Below are positions 1 through 5,855 of a DNA stretch of 5,855 nucleotides, one piece after another; within the stretch, counting starts at the first letter, position 1; each line of letters opens with the position of its first letter. Under the pieces are notes generated by a model that was given only the letters and a program-made list of their open reading frames with translations, had not been told where the DNA came from and did no database searches. This stretch comes from an uncultured Prevotellaceae bacterium (GTDB lineage: Bacteria > Bacteroidota > Bacteroidia > Bacteroidales > Bacteroidaceae). The DNA is taken from NCBI GenBank assembly GCA_902803455.1, contig CADCQC010000471.1, positions 1 to 5,855 on the forward strand. The letters are read 5' to 3'. The position numbers and the translations under genes are program-made.

Positions 1-63
1 AAAGATGAAAGATGAAAAATGAAAAATGAAAAATGAAAGATGAAAAATGAAAAATGAAAAATG
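1..63. repeat. Heptanucleotide tandem repeat (AAARATG)x9 downstream of hutI
   Basis: Nine contiguous 7-base units fill positions 1-63 with no slippage. Units 1, 2 and 6 read AAAGATG and the other six read AAAAATG. Units 2-5 (8-35) and 6-9 (36-63) are identical 28-base blocks, so there is a higher-order duplication on top of the 7-base period. The array may continue left of the window. It ends five bases before the hutI stop codon, so it lies in the 3' flank of the operon. The plus strand meets a TGA every 21 bases in the ATG-AAA register, so it does not encode a protein there. The hutI-sense strand is T-rich (CATTTTT units) and has no GC hairpin, so it is not a classical terminator. From memory, short A-rich arrays like this occur between genes in Prevotella and relatives; function unknown. 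Confidence 0.95.
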
Positions 64-68
64 GGGGA

Positions 69-1313
69 TTAATAATACATTTTTTTGACCAGATTGCGGG
101 TGTAAGCATAAGGGCTATAGTCGAGTGAGGGGATGGGAACCGTCATCTGCAGGCATGCCCTTTTCCCTATGGCGATACTGCCATAGTCATGACTCAGTCC
201 CATGGCATAGGCGGCATTGATGGTGGCGGCATTGAACGCCTCCACTGGCAGCAGCCGCATCTTGATGCACGCCAGCGACACGACAAACCGCATGTCGGCA
301 GACGGCGTACTTCCCGGATTACAATCAGTGGCCAGGGCGATGCCTAATCCCTTGTCTATCATGTCCCTTCCTCTCGCATACGGCATATTGAGGAAAAAGG
401 ACGTTCCCGGCAGGAGCGTCGGCATGGTGTCGGTTCCTTTCAGCATCTCCAGATCCTCCTCATCAGCACTCTCCAAATGGTCTACCGACAAGGCGTGATG
501 TGCAACAGCTACCTTCACACCGCCAGAGGAAGCCAGTTCACAACCATGAATTTTGGGTCTCATACCATATTTTTCCGCAGCCTTGAGAATGGCCGCCGTC
601 TCCTCAGGGGTGAAGAAACCCTTGTCACAGAACACGTCGACGAAATCCGCCAGTTTTTCAGCAGCCACCGCCGGCAACATCTCCTCGATGACCAATCTGA
701 CATATGCCTCCCTTCGGCCGGTAAAAGCCCTTCCAACGGCATGCGCCCCAAGGAATGTCGCCCTAATGGTCAATGGTGACGCATCCTTCATGCGTCTGAT
801 CACTCTGAGCATTTTCAACTCATCCTCGGTATTGAGTCCGTAACCGCTTTTGATCTCCACACATCCCGTTCCTGTGGCAGCCACCGCCTCCAGCCGTCGC
901 ATCGACACCTCGTAGAGTTGGTCCTCAGTCATCTCATGAAGTCTGTCGGCAGAATGGAGGATTCCCCCACCCCGTTTTGCAATCTCCAGATAAGAGAGTC
1001 CCCGTATTTTGTCAACAAACTCCCCCTCTCTGCTTCCAGCATATACCAGATGTGTGTGAGGATCACACCAGGCAGGCAAGACACAGCCCCCTTCGGCATC
1101 TTCCACTTGCACTTTCTCCCACCGTTGGCGATCATTCTTCATCCGCTCGGTGAGGCTCTCCATGAGTCCGAAATCAGCAATCCGTCCATTCTCGATGAGC
1201 AGGAAAGCATCTTTCATGCACCCCGTCGAAGCCATGTCCTTTCCCTCCAGCCGCAGCCGTTCGCGTGGTTGGATCCCCGCCAGCCATCCGATATGTGTGA
1301 TCAATGTTCTCAT
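69..1313 (-). CDS. hutI: Imidazolonepropionase HutI
   Basis: This cytoplasmic metal-dependent amidohydrolase hydrolyses 4-imidazolone-5-propionate to N-formimino-L-glutamate, the third step of histidine breakdown. The 414 residues match the usual length of about 405-420. A small N-terminal beta domain (about 1-75) precedes the barrel. Metal ligands are visible: H86 and H88 in DPHTHLVYAGSR (84-95), H256 in KIHGCEL (254-260) and D330 in ATDCNPGS (328-335). E259 sits where the family has its catalytic glutamate, and H279 lies in SVDHLE. Other family landmarks are KSGYGL (155-160), FVDVFCDKGFFT (224-235) and the LLPGTSFFL loop (300-308). The ATG start overlaps the hutH stop as ATGA, and the N-terminus MRTLITHIG looks natural for the family. 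The stop is TAA at 71-69. It is the last gene of the visible operon. Residues G257 and C258 replace the more usual Ala-Asp/Glu between the ligand His and Glu. Identification is from motifs; no break is seen. Confidence 0.96.
   Translation of the reverse strand: MRTLITHIGWLAGIQPRERLRLEGKDMASTGCMKDAFLLIENGRIADFGLMESLTERMKNDRQRWEKVQVEDAEGGCVLPAWCDPHTHLVYAGSREGEFVDKIRGLSYLEIAKRGGGILHSADRLHEMTEDQLYEVSMRRLEAVAATGTGCVEIKSGYGLNTEDELKMLRVIRRMKDASPLTIRATFLGAHAVGRAFTGRREAYVRLVIEEMLPAVAAEKLADFVDVFCDKGFFTPEETAAILKAAEKYGMRPKIHGCELASSGGVKVAVAHHALSVDHLESADEEDLEMLKGTDTMPTLLPGTSFFLNMPYARGRDMIDKGLGIALATDCNPGSTPSADMRFVVSLACIKMRLLPVEAFNAATINAAYAMGLSHDYGSIAIGKRACLQMTVPIPSLDYSPYAYTRNLVKKMYY
1310..1313 (-). promoter_or_regulatory. 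hutH/hutI stop-start overlap (ATGA)
   Basis: Read on the minus strand, positions 1313-1310 are ATGA: ATG (1313-1311) starts hutI and TGA (1312-1310) ends hutH. Such overlaps usually mean that ribosomes finishing the first gene re-initiate on the second, coupling their yields. The only purine-rich stretch just upstream is a GAGAG inside the hutH 3' end, about 11 bases before the ATG, a weak ribosome-binding candidate. The overlap is seen directly; coupling is inferred. Confidence 0.8.
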
Positions 1314-2803
1314 AACTGATAATCTCTCATGAAAGACACACTGCGCTCAATCCATGGATACATCACCACATCATGGTCGATAAAAGGCACCACCTTTCGA
1401 TAAGCCTCATGCAGATGCTCAATCATCGGCGATGATTTTAGCGGTCTTCTAAAGTCAAGCGCCTGTGCTGCCGTGAAAAGTTCGATGGCCAGCACTCTTT
1501 CCGTATTGTCGGTGATACGCAACAACTTCGTGCCAGCATTCGCCCCCATGCTCACATGATCCTCCTGCCCCTGCGAGGTAGGAATGCTGTCGGCCGACGA
1601 CGGCATACAAAGGGTTTTGCTTTGGCTGACAATAGATGCCGCCGTATACTGAACGATCATGAACCCGCTGTCAAGTCCCGGATTGGCGACCAGAAAACTG
1701 GGCAGTCCTCTTTTCCCCGACACCAACTTATATGTTCTTCTTTCCGAAATGCTTCCCAGTTCACTCAGAGCCAATCCCAGGAAGTCCATGGGCAAAGCGA
1801 TAGGTTCTCCGTGGAAGTTGCCGGCCGAGATGATCAGATCCTCTTCCGGACACACCGTCGGATTGTCTGTTGCCGCATTAATCTCGATGTCGACCACCGA
1901 CTTCACATAAGAGAGCGTATCCTTCACAGCCCCGTGCACCTGGGGTATACACCTGAAAGAATAAGGATCTTGCACGTTGACCTTATGCTGCCGTATCATC
2001 TCACTCCCTCTGAGCAACTGGTTCAGGTGCTCAGCCGTAGCGATCTGTCCTTTATGAGGTCTGACCAGATGAACGGCGATATTGAAAGGATCCTGACATC
2101 CGTCGAAAGCCTCCAGCGACAAGGCTGCGATGGTGTCTGCCCATTTTGCCAACCGCTTCGCCTTGATCAGTGACCAAACGGCGAAGGCACTCATATTCTG
2201 TGTGCCGTTGAGCAGAGCCAAGCCCTCCTTTGGACCCAGCCGGATGGGTTGCCATCCCATTTTCTCCAAGATGTCAGCCCCTGTCATCCTCTGTCCCTGA
2301 TATTCCACCTCTCCCAAACCGACGAGAGGCAGACAGAGGTGAGCCAGCGGCACGAGGTCACCCGATGCCCCCACAGATCCCTGCTGATAAACAATCGGAT
2401 AAATATCATTGTTGAAGAAGTCGATCAGCCTTTGCACCGTATCGAGTTTGCACCCCGAATGTCCATAACTGAGCGACTGCACTTTGAGCAGCAACATGAT
2501 CTTGACCACCTCATTGGGCACTCTATCCCCGATGCCGCAAGCATGCGACATCATCAGATTGATTTGCAGTTGTGCCATCTGGTCGGCACTGATATTGACA
2601 TCACACAGCGATCCGAATCCCGTGGTGACCCCATAGATGGGTTTATCCGCCTCAGCCACCTTCCGGTCAAGATATTCCCGGCATGCCACGATGCGCCGTA
2701 TGGAATCCTTGTCAAGTTGCAGTTGGTATCCCTTGGTGATAATCTCATCAATCATGTCTTGTGTGAGATGCCATGCACTGATTTTATGTATCATAACAGC
2801 CAT
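1310..2803 (-). CDS. hutH: Histidine ammonia-lyase HutH
   Basis: HutH removes ammonia from L-histidine to give trans-urocanate, the first step of the pathway. It is a cytoplasmic homotetramer of the MIO-dependent aromatic amino acid lyase family. The signature GSVGASGDLVPLAHL (142-156) contains Ala-Ser-Gly at 146-148 (codons 2368-2360), which cyclises on its own to the MIO electrophile. Other active-site segments are Y57 in YGVTTGFG (57-64), LLNGTQ (197-202), QDPYSFRCIPQVHG (278-291) with Y281 and R284, GNFHGEP (328-334) and QEDHVSMG (413-420) with E414. The 497 residues are close to the usual 500-510. The start is uncertain: ATG at 2803 gives MAVMIHKISAWHL, while the ATG three codons on (2794) gives MIHKISAWHL. 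Neither has a clear Shine-Dalgarno, as is common in Bacteroidota; I list the longer form. It begins 15 bases after hutU and overlaps hutI by 4 bases. All catalytic landmarks are present, so it should be active. Confidence 0.97.
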   Translation of the reverse strand: MAVMIHKISAWHLTQDMIDEIITKGYQLQLDKDSIRRIVACREYLDRKVAEADKPIYGVTTGFGSLCDVNISADQMAQLQINLMMSHACGIGDRVPNEVVKIMLLLKVQSLSYGHSGCKLDTVQRLIDFFNNDIYPIVYQQGSVGASGDLVPLAHLCLPLVGLGEVEYQGQRMTGADILEKMGWQPIRLGPKEGLALLNGTQNMSAFAVWSLIKAKRLAKWADTIAALSLEAFDGCQDPFNIAVHLVRPHKGQIATAEHLNQLLRGSEMIRQHKVNVQDPYSFRCIPQVHGAVKDTLSYVKSVVDIEINAATDNPTVCPEEDLIISAGNFHGEPIALPMDFLGLALSELGSISERRTYKLVSGKRGLPSFLVANPGLDSGFMIVQYTAASIVSQSKTLCMPSSADSIPTSQGQEDHVSMGANAGTKLLRITDNTERVLAIELFTAAQALDFRRPLKSSPMIEHLHEAYRKVVPFIDHDVVMYPWIERSVSFMRDYQL

Positions 2804-2819
2804 GTTTTGCGGTAAACAT
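2802..2819 (-). other. Small inverted repeat over the hutU stop / hutH start
   Basis: The arms ATGTTT (2802-2807) and AAACAT (2814-2819) are perfect complements around a 6-base loop. In the transcript this could form a 6-bp, mostly A-U stem joining the last base of the hutU stop codon to the first hutH AUG. It would cover part of the first AUG and lie just before the second one (2794-2792). The stem is weak and could be chance in an A/T-rich gap; no regulatory role is shown. Confidence 0.3.
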
Positions 2820-4828
2820 CAGAAAATTTGATTGATCAAGTTGTCGTCAGCCAGATGAGGCATCGTGACGCAGAGTTGCGGTGTGCGTTGCATCTCTCTT
2901 TTAATGGCATCAATAGAGCCCATGTTTCTTGCCCAACTTCTGCGTGCTATGCCATTGTTGACATCCCACAAGCGCATATTGCGTATTCTTCTGTCAGCCT
3001 CTTCAGAACCATCCACGACCATTCCGAAGCCACCATTGATGACCTCTCCCCATCCGACACCTCCACCGTTATGGAGCGACACCCATGTAGCCCCCCGGAA
3101 AGCATCTCCTATGACATTCTGTACAGCCATGTCGGCGCAGAACTGCGAACCGTCGTAGATATTGCTGGTCTCTCTGAAAGGCGAATCCGTACCCGACACG
3201 TCATGATGATCACGACCGAGGACGACAGGCGCTTTCAGCCTATGTTCCCTCACCGCCTTGTTGAAAGCCAATGCGATGGCCGTTCTTCCTTGTGCGTCTG
3301 CATAGAGGATTCTGGCCTGCGAGCCTACAACGAGATGGTTACGTCCCGCCTCTCTGATCCAATGGATATTGTCGTCAAGTTGTCCTAAAATGTCATCGGT
3401 AGCAGTCTCTCTCAATTTCATCAGTGCCTCAGTCGCCAGTTGGTCGGTGAGCGCCAGGTCATCAGGATTCCCAGATGTGCAGACCCACCTGAAAGGTCCG
3501 AAGCCGAAGTCAAAGAACAGCGGTCCCATGATATCCTGCACGTATGAGGGATACCTGAAACGCCCGTCGGGCAAGAAGATATCGGCGCCAGCACGTCCCG
3601 CCTCCAGCATAAAAGCATTTCCATAATCAAAGAAATACATACCTCTTTCCGTGAGTCGGTTGATCGCCGCGACTTGTCTTCTCAAGGATGCCTTCACCCT
3701 CTCTCTGAACTCCTCCGGCTGTTCAGCCATCATCCGTTTCGACTCCTCCAAGGAGAGTCCCACAGGATAGTATCCACCCGCCCACGGGTTGTGCAACGAT
3801 GTTTGGTCACTTCCCAGGTCCACATTGACCTGTTCCTCAGCGAGTCGCTCCCATAAGTCAACGATATTCCCCACAAAAGCCATGGAAACGGTCCGTTTCT
3901 TCTGCACCGCCTCTTTCACTGCAGGAATAAGCATGTCAAGTTGGTCATACATCTCATCGACCCATCCCTGTTCATACCGTTTGTAGGCCGCCTTCGGGTT
4001 GATCTCAGCCACGACACTCACCACACCGGCAATATTTCCCGCTTTGGGTTGTGCGCCCGACATCCCACCAAGTCCTGATGAGACAAAGAGCATGCCGTGG
4101 GTATCGTTTTGTCCCTTCTTCATCTTCCTTCGTGCAGCATTGAGCACGGTGATTGTCGTTCCATGTACGATGCCCTGCGGACCGATATACATGTATGATC
4201 CGGCCGTCATCTGTCCATACTGACTCACGCCGAGCGCATTAAACCTTTCCCAGTCATCAGGTTTCGAGTAGTTGGGGATGACCAGACCATTTGTCACCAC
4301 CACCCTTGGTGCCTCTTGATGAGACGGGAACAGTCCCAGCGGATGTCCCGAATACATGACGAGCGTCTGTTCATCCGTCATCTCACTGAGATATTTCATC
4401 GTGAGGCGGTATTGCGCCCAGTTTTGGAAGATCGCCCCATTTCCGCCATAGATGATGAGTTCATGCGGATGCTGCGCCACCTTCGGGTCGAGGTTGTTTT
4501 GTATCATGAGCATGATGGCCGCCGCCTGTTTCGACCGACAAGGATACTCGTCAATCGGCCGCGCATAGATAGGATAACTGGGCCTGTAGCGATACATATA
4601 GATACGTCCGTAATCCTTCAGTTCCTGTGCAAATTCCCCTGCTAGTTGTTCATGAAGATGTTCAGGAATATACCTCAAGGCATTTTTCAGAGCCAGTTTT
4701 TTCTGTTCTGTCGTGAGAATATCTTTCCGTTTAGGAGCATGGTTGATCTCTGGATCATAGTCCTGCATGGGCGGCAGTGTATCAGGGATTCCCGCCCTTA
4801 TCTCATTTTTGAATGCTTCCTGTGTCAT
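2819..4828 (-). CDS. hutU: Urocanate hydratase HutU, long form
   Basis: Urocanase uses tightly bound NAD+ as an electrophile to add water to urocanate, giving 4-imidazolone-5-propionate, the second step. With the ATG at 4828 the protein (MTQEAFKNEI...) has 669 residues. That is the long form known from Bacteroidota and animals (human UROC1 is about 676), not the roughly 555-residue form of Pseudomonas and Bacillus. Landmarks are YGGNGAIFQNWAQY (127-140), SSGLGGMSGAQPKAG (250-264), the NAD-domain run around AFVGNIVDLWERL (317-329), NVDLGSDQTSLHNPWAGGYY (335-354), FGFGPFRWVCTSG (441-453) and SLHNGGGVGWGE (584-595). C450 (codon 3481-3479) lies where the short-form urocanases carry their active-site cysteine. 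An upstream in-frame ATG at 4903 would add 25 residues but overlap ftcD by 47 bases and give an atypical N-terminus, so I rejected it. The stop is TGA at 2821-2819. It lies 28 bases after ftcD and 15 before hutH. Confidence 0.96.
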   Translation of the reverse strand: MTQEAFKNEIRAGIPDTLPPMQDYDPEINHAPKRKDILTTEQKKLALKNALRYIPEHLHEQLAGEFAQELKDYGRIYMYRYRPSYPIYARPIDEYPCRSKQAAAIMLMIQNNLDPKVAQHPHELIIYGGNGAIFQNWAQYRLTMKYLSEMTDEQTLVMYSGHPLGLFPSHQEAPRVVVTNGLVIPNYSKPDDWERFNALGVSQYGQMTAGSYMYIGPQGIVHGTTITVLNAARRKMKKGQNDTHGMLFVSSGLGGMSGAQPKAGNIAGVVSVVAEINPKAAYKRYEQGWVDEMYDQLDMLIPAVKEAVQKKRTVSMAFVGNIVDLWERLAEEQVNVDLGSDQTSLHNPWAGGYYPVGLSLEESKRMMAEQPEEFRERVKASLRRQVAAINRLTERGMYFFDYGNAFMLEAGRAGADIFLPDGRFRYPSYVQDIMGPLFFDFGFGPFRWVCTSGNPDDLALTDQLATEALMKLRETATDDILGQLDDNIHWIREAGRNHLVVGSQARILYADAQGRTAIALAFNKAVREHRLKAPVVLGRDHHDVSGTDSPFRETSNIYDGSQFCADMAVQNVIGDAFRGATWVSLHNGGGVGWGEVINGGFGMVVDGSEEADRRIRNMRLWDVNNGIARRSWARNMGSIDAIKREMQRTPQLCVTMPHLADDNLINQIF

Positions 4829-4856
4829 GATGATTATTGTGTTGGATATGTACGAC
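4829..4856 (-). other. ftcD-hutU intergenic spacer
   Basis: These 28 A/T-rich bases separate the ftcD stop (TAA, 4859-4857) from the hutU ATG (4828-4826). I see no Shine-Dalgarno, no hairpin and no match to the Bacteroidota promoter pattern (TTTG ... TAnnTTTG). It is therefore most likely a simple spacer inside one transcript. The lack of a Shine-Dalgarno and the A/T-rich leader fit Bacteroidota translation starts. Confidence 0.6.
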
Positions 4857-5855
4857 TTATATTTTACTATTGACCATCTGCAAGATGTCCCGTTCCATGA
4901 CATCTGCTTGTTGCATCAACCTTTCAGCCTCACCTGTCAAGGTATCCGCAATCTGTCTGTCTTTCAGGTCTGCAGCATTGATTTTTACATTGAGTCCTGC
5001 GCCATACACGGCAGCTCTTGCAGCCAGCGCCCCCACACCTGCATCAGATACGCTGTTAGGATTACCCTGTTCGGCCATTTTCCTGCAAAGCGTGAAGACC
5101 TTCATCGATTCCCTCATGGTTCTGAGGGGAACTTCCGTGGCATAGACGGTGGCCTTTTGGATGGCCTCCATCCTCACCTTCTTGTCTTCCTCGGTGACTT
5201 TTGGTAATCCTCTGGCCTCCATGATACGATTAAATGCGTTGGTGTCCTCATCGACGAGTTGCAAGAGTGTGGTGAGGAGTAATTGCCCTTCCTCAGCTGC
5301 CGTACTGAATTCCTTCCAGCGGTCATCCCATCCCGGTTTATGGGCCGACAGGTTGGCCACCATCGTCGCCAGTGCTGCTCCGAGGGCCCCCATGTATGCA
5401 GCGATGGTTCCTCCACCAGGTGCCGGCGACTCTCTGGAAGTTTCCTCAGCAAAAGATTTCACGGTGAGATCAGCAAGAAGCGGTTGCTGTTGCTCGGCAT
5501 CCTGAAGCAAGTATTCGATCACTTTTTCTCTGGGATTGAACGGTCTCAGGTCATCGAGTCCCATGGAATGGATGGCGATATCGATGATATCCTTTTCGGG
5601 AATCCCCGTTGACCGTTGTTGTTTTTCAAGGAAGTACTTACCTGCCTCCAGCAGTGTGCGTCTGGGTGTGAGTCCGACGATCTCAGTACCAGTGACGCGT
5701 ATACCTCTTGCCTGAGCACATCGGCACACCTCATCAAAAGCCTTGTGGAGTGGAGTCTCGTTGATATCAGTGATGTTCATCGATACCTGTGCGATGCCAT
5801 ATTCATCGATAAACCATCCGATGGCCTTGGTACCCTTCAGCGTACCAGGAATCAT
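4857..5855 (-). CDS. ftcD: Glutamate formimidoyltransferase / formimino-THF cyclodeaminase FtcD (5' end missing)
   Basis: FtcD finishes the pathway. The first domain transfers the formimino group from N-formimino-L-glutamate to tetrahydrofolate, releasing glutamate. The second deaminates 5-formimino-THF to 5,10-methenyl-THF plus ammonia. Visible residues 1-332 are the C-terminal part. Residues 1 to about 115 are the C-terminal subdomain of the transferase (KGTKAIGWFIDEYGIAQVSM at 7-26, GTEIVGLTPRRTL at 56-68). After a short linker, about 128-332 is the cyclodeaminase, with ESPAPGGGTIAAYMGALGAA (142-161), EDTNAFNRIMEA (203-214) and GNPNSVSDAGVGALAARAAV (264-283). The frame is open to the window edge. 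The ATG at 5855 falls inside the transferase domain and is an internal Met, not the start; by comparison with the roughly 540-570-residue family about 200-235 residues are missing. The two domains are fused, as in animals, rather than split into ftcD and fchA. The stop is TAA at 4859-4857. Confidence 0.94.
   Translation of the reverse strand: MIPGTLKGTKAIGWFIDEYGIAQVSMNITDINETPLHKAFDEVCRCAQARGIRVTGTEIVGLTPRRTLLEAGKYFLEKQQRSTGIPEKDIIDIAIHSMGLDDLRPFNPREKVIEYLLQDAEQQQPLLADLTVKSFAEETSRESPAPGGGTIAAYMGALGAALATMVANLSAHKPGWDDRWKEFSTAAEEGQLLLTTLLQLVDEDTNAFNRIMEARGLPKVTEEDKKVRMEAIQKATVYATEVPLRTMRESMKVFTLCRKMAEQGNPNSVSDAGVGALAARAAVYGAGLNVKINAADLKDRQIADTLTGEAERLMQQADVMERDILQMVNSKI

Larger units (their letters stand above)
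69..5855 (-). other. Probable single hut operon ftcD-hutU-hutH-hutI (5' end outside window)
   Basis: Four same-strand genes of one pathway are separated by 28, 15 and -4 bases, with no terminator-like hairpin or promoter match between them. They cover every step from histidine to glutamate, 5,10-methenyl-THF and two ammonia. Neither a histidine transporter nor a HutC/HutP-type regulator lies in the window, so control elements, if linked, must be beyond 5855 or left of 1. Co-transcription is inferred from spacing and function. Confidence 0.85.

Noticed and set aside
1..68. CRISPR array or Rho-independent terminator in the left flank
   Set aside because: The 7-base units are contiguous without spacers, and there is no GC-rich stem before the T-runs on the hutI strand.
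1556..2173. A 205-codon open frame on the plus strand opposite hutH
   Set aside because: It lies entirely antisense to a HutH with intact motifs. Its translation has no recognisable domain and looks like a frame shadow.
2249..2815. A 188-codon plus-strand open frame opposite the start of hutH
   Set aside because: It is fully antisense to conserved coding sequence including the MIO motif, with no protein family features.
2832..2839. Palindrome TTGATCAA as an operator
   Set aside because: It lies in the last codons of hutU (Leu-Ile-Asn region), is only 8 bases long, and such a palindrome is expected by chance.
2828..3388. A 186-codon plus-strand open frame opposite the 3' part of hutU
   Set aside because: It is a complementary-strand shadow of the conserved urocanase C-terminal region, with low-sense composition and no motif.
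4829..4903. A 25-residue N-terminal extension of HutU from an upstream ATG at 4903
   Set aside because: It would overlap ftcD by 47 bases and adds residues unlike the family. The ATG at 4828 gives the normal 669-residue long form and normal operon spacing.
5853..5855. The ATG at the window edge as the true start of a short cyclodeaminase gene
   Set aside because: The residues after it are conserved interior sequence of the formimidoyltransferase domain, so the gene continues past the edge.

Overview
The window holds most of a histidine-utilisation (hut) operon. All genes lie on the minus strand, so transcription runs from position 5855 towards position 1. In transcription order they are ftcD (5' end cut off by the window edge), hutU, hutH and hutI. 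They are tightly packed: 28 bases between ftcD and hutU, 15 between hutU and hutH, and a 4-base ATGA overlap between hutH and hutI. No promoter, transporter or regulator is visible, so the operon very likely begins beyond position 5855.

Together the genes encode histidine breakdown. HutH converts histidine to urocanate plus ammonia. HutU hydrates urocanate to imidazolonepropionate. HutI opens the ring to N-formimino-L-glutamate. FtcD then moves the formimino group to tetrahydrofolate and deaminates it, giving glutamate, 5,10-methenyl-THF and ammonia. This is the folate-dependent ending; no hutG (formiminoglutamase) or hutF is seen here. Each protein keeps its recognisable active-site motifs and none looks broken.

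The likely host is a Bacteroidota member of the Prevotella/Bacteroides kind. The reasons are the long (about 670-residue) urocanase, the fused FtcD, the Bacteroidota-like wording of HutI around residues 297-350, the lack of clear Shine-Dalgarno sequences before the starts, and base composition that looks near half G+C by eye. This is inference from remembered family features, not from a search.

Positions 1-63, just past the hutI stop, are a different kind of DNA: nine perfect tandem copies of a 7-base unit (AAARATG), with a 28-base block repeated exactly twice. This is the only clearly non-coding structure of note. Overall the window is an ordinary catabolic operon next to a simple-sequence repeat; I found no convincing undescribed system.
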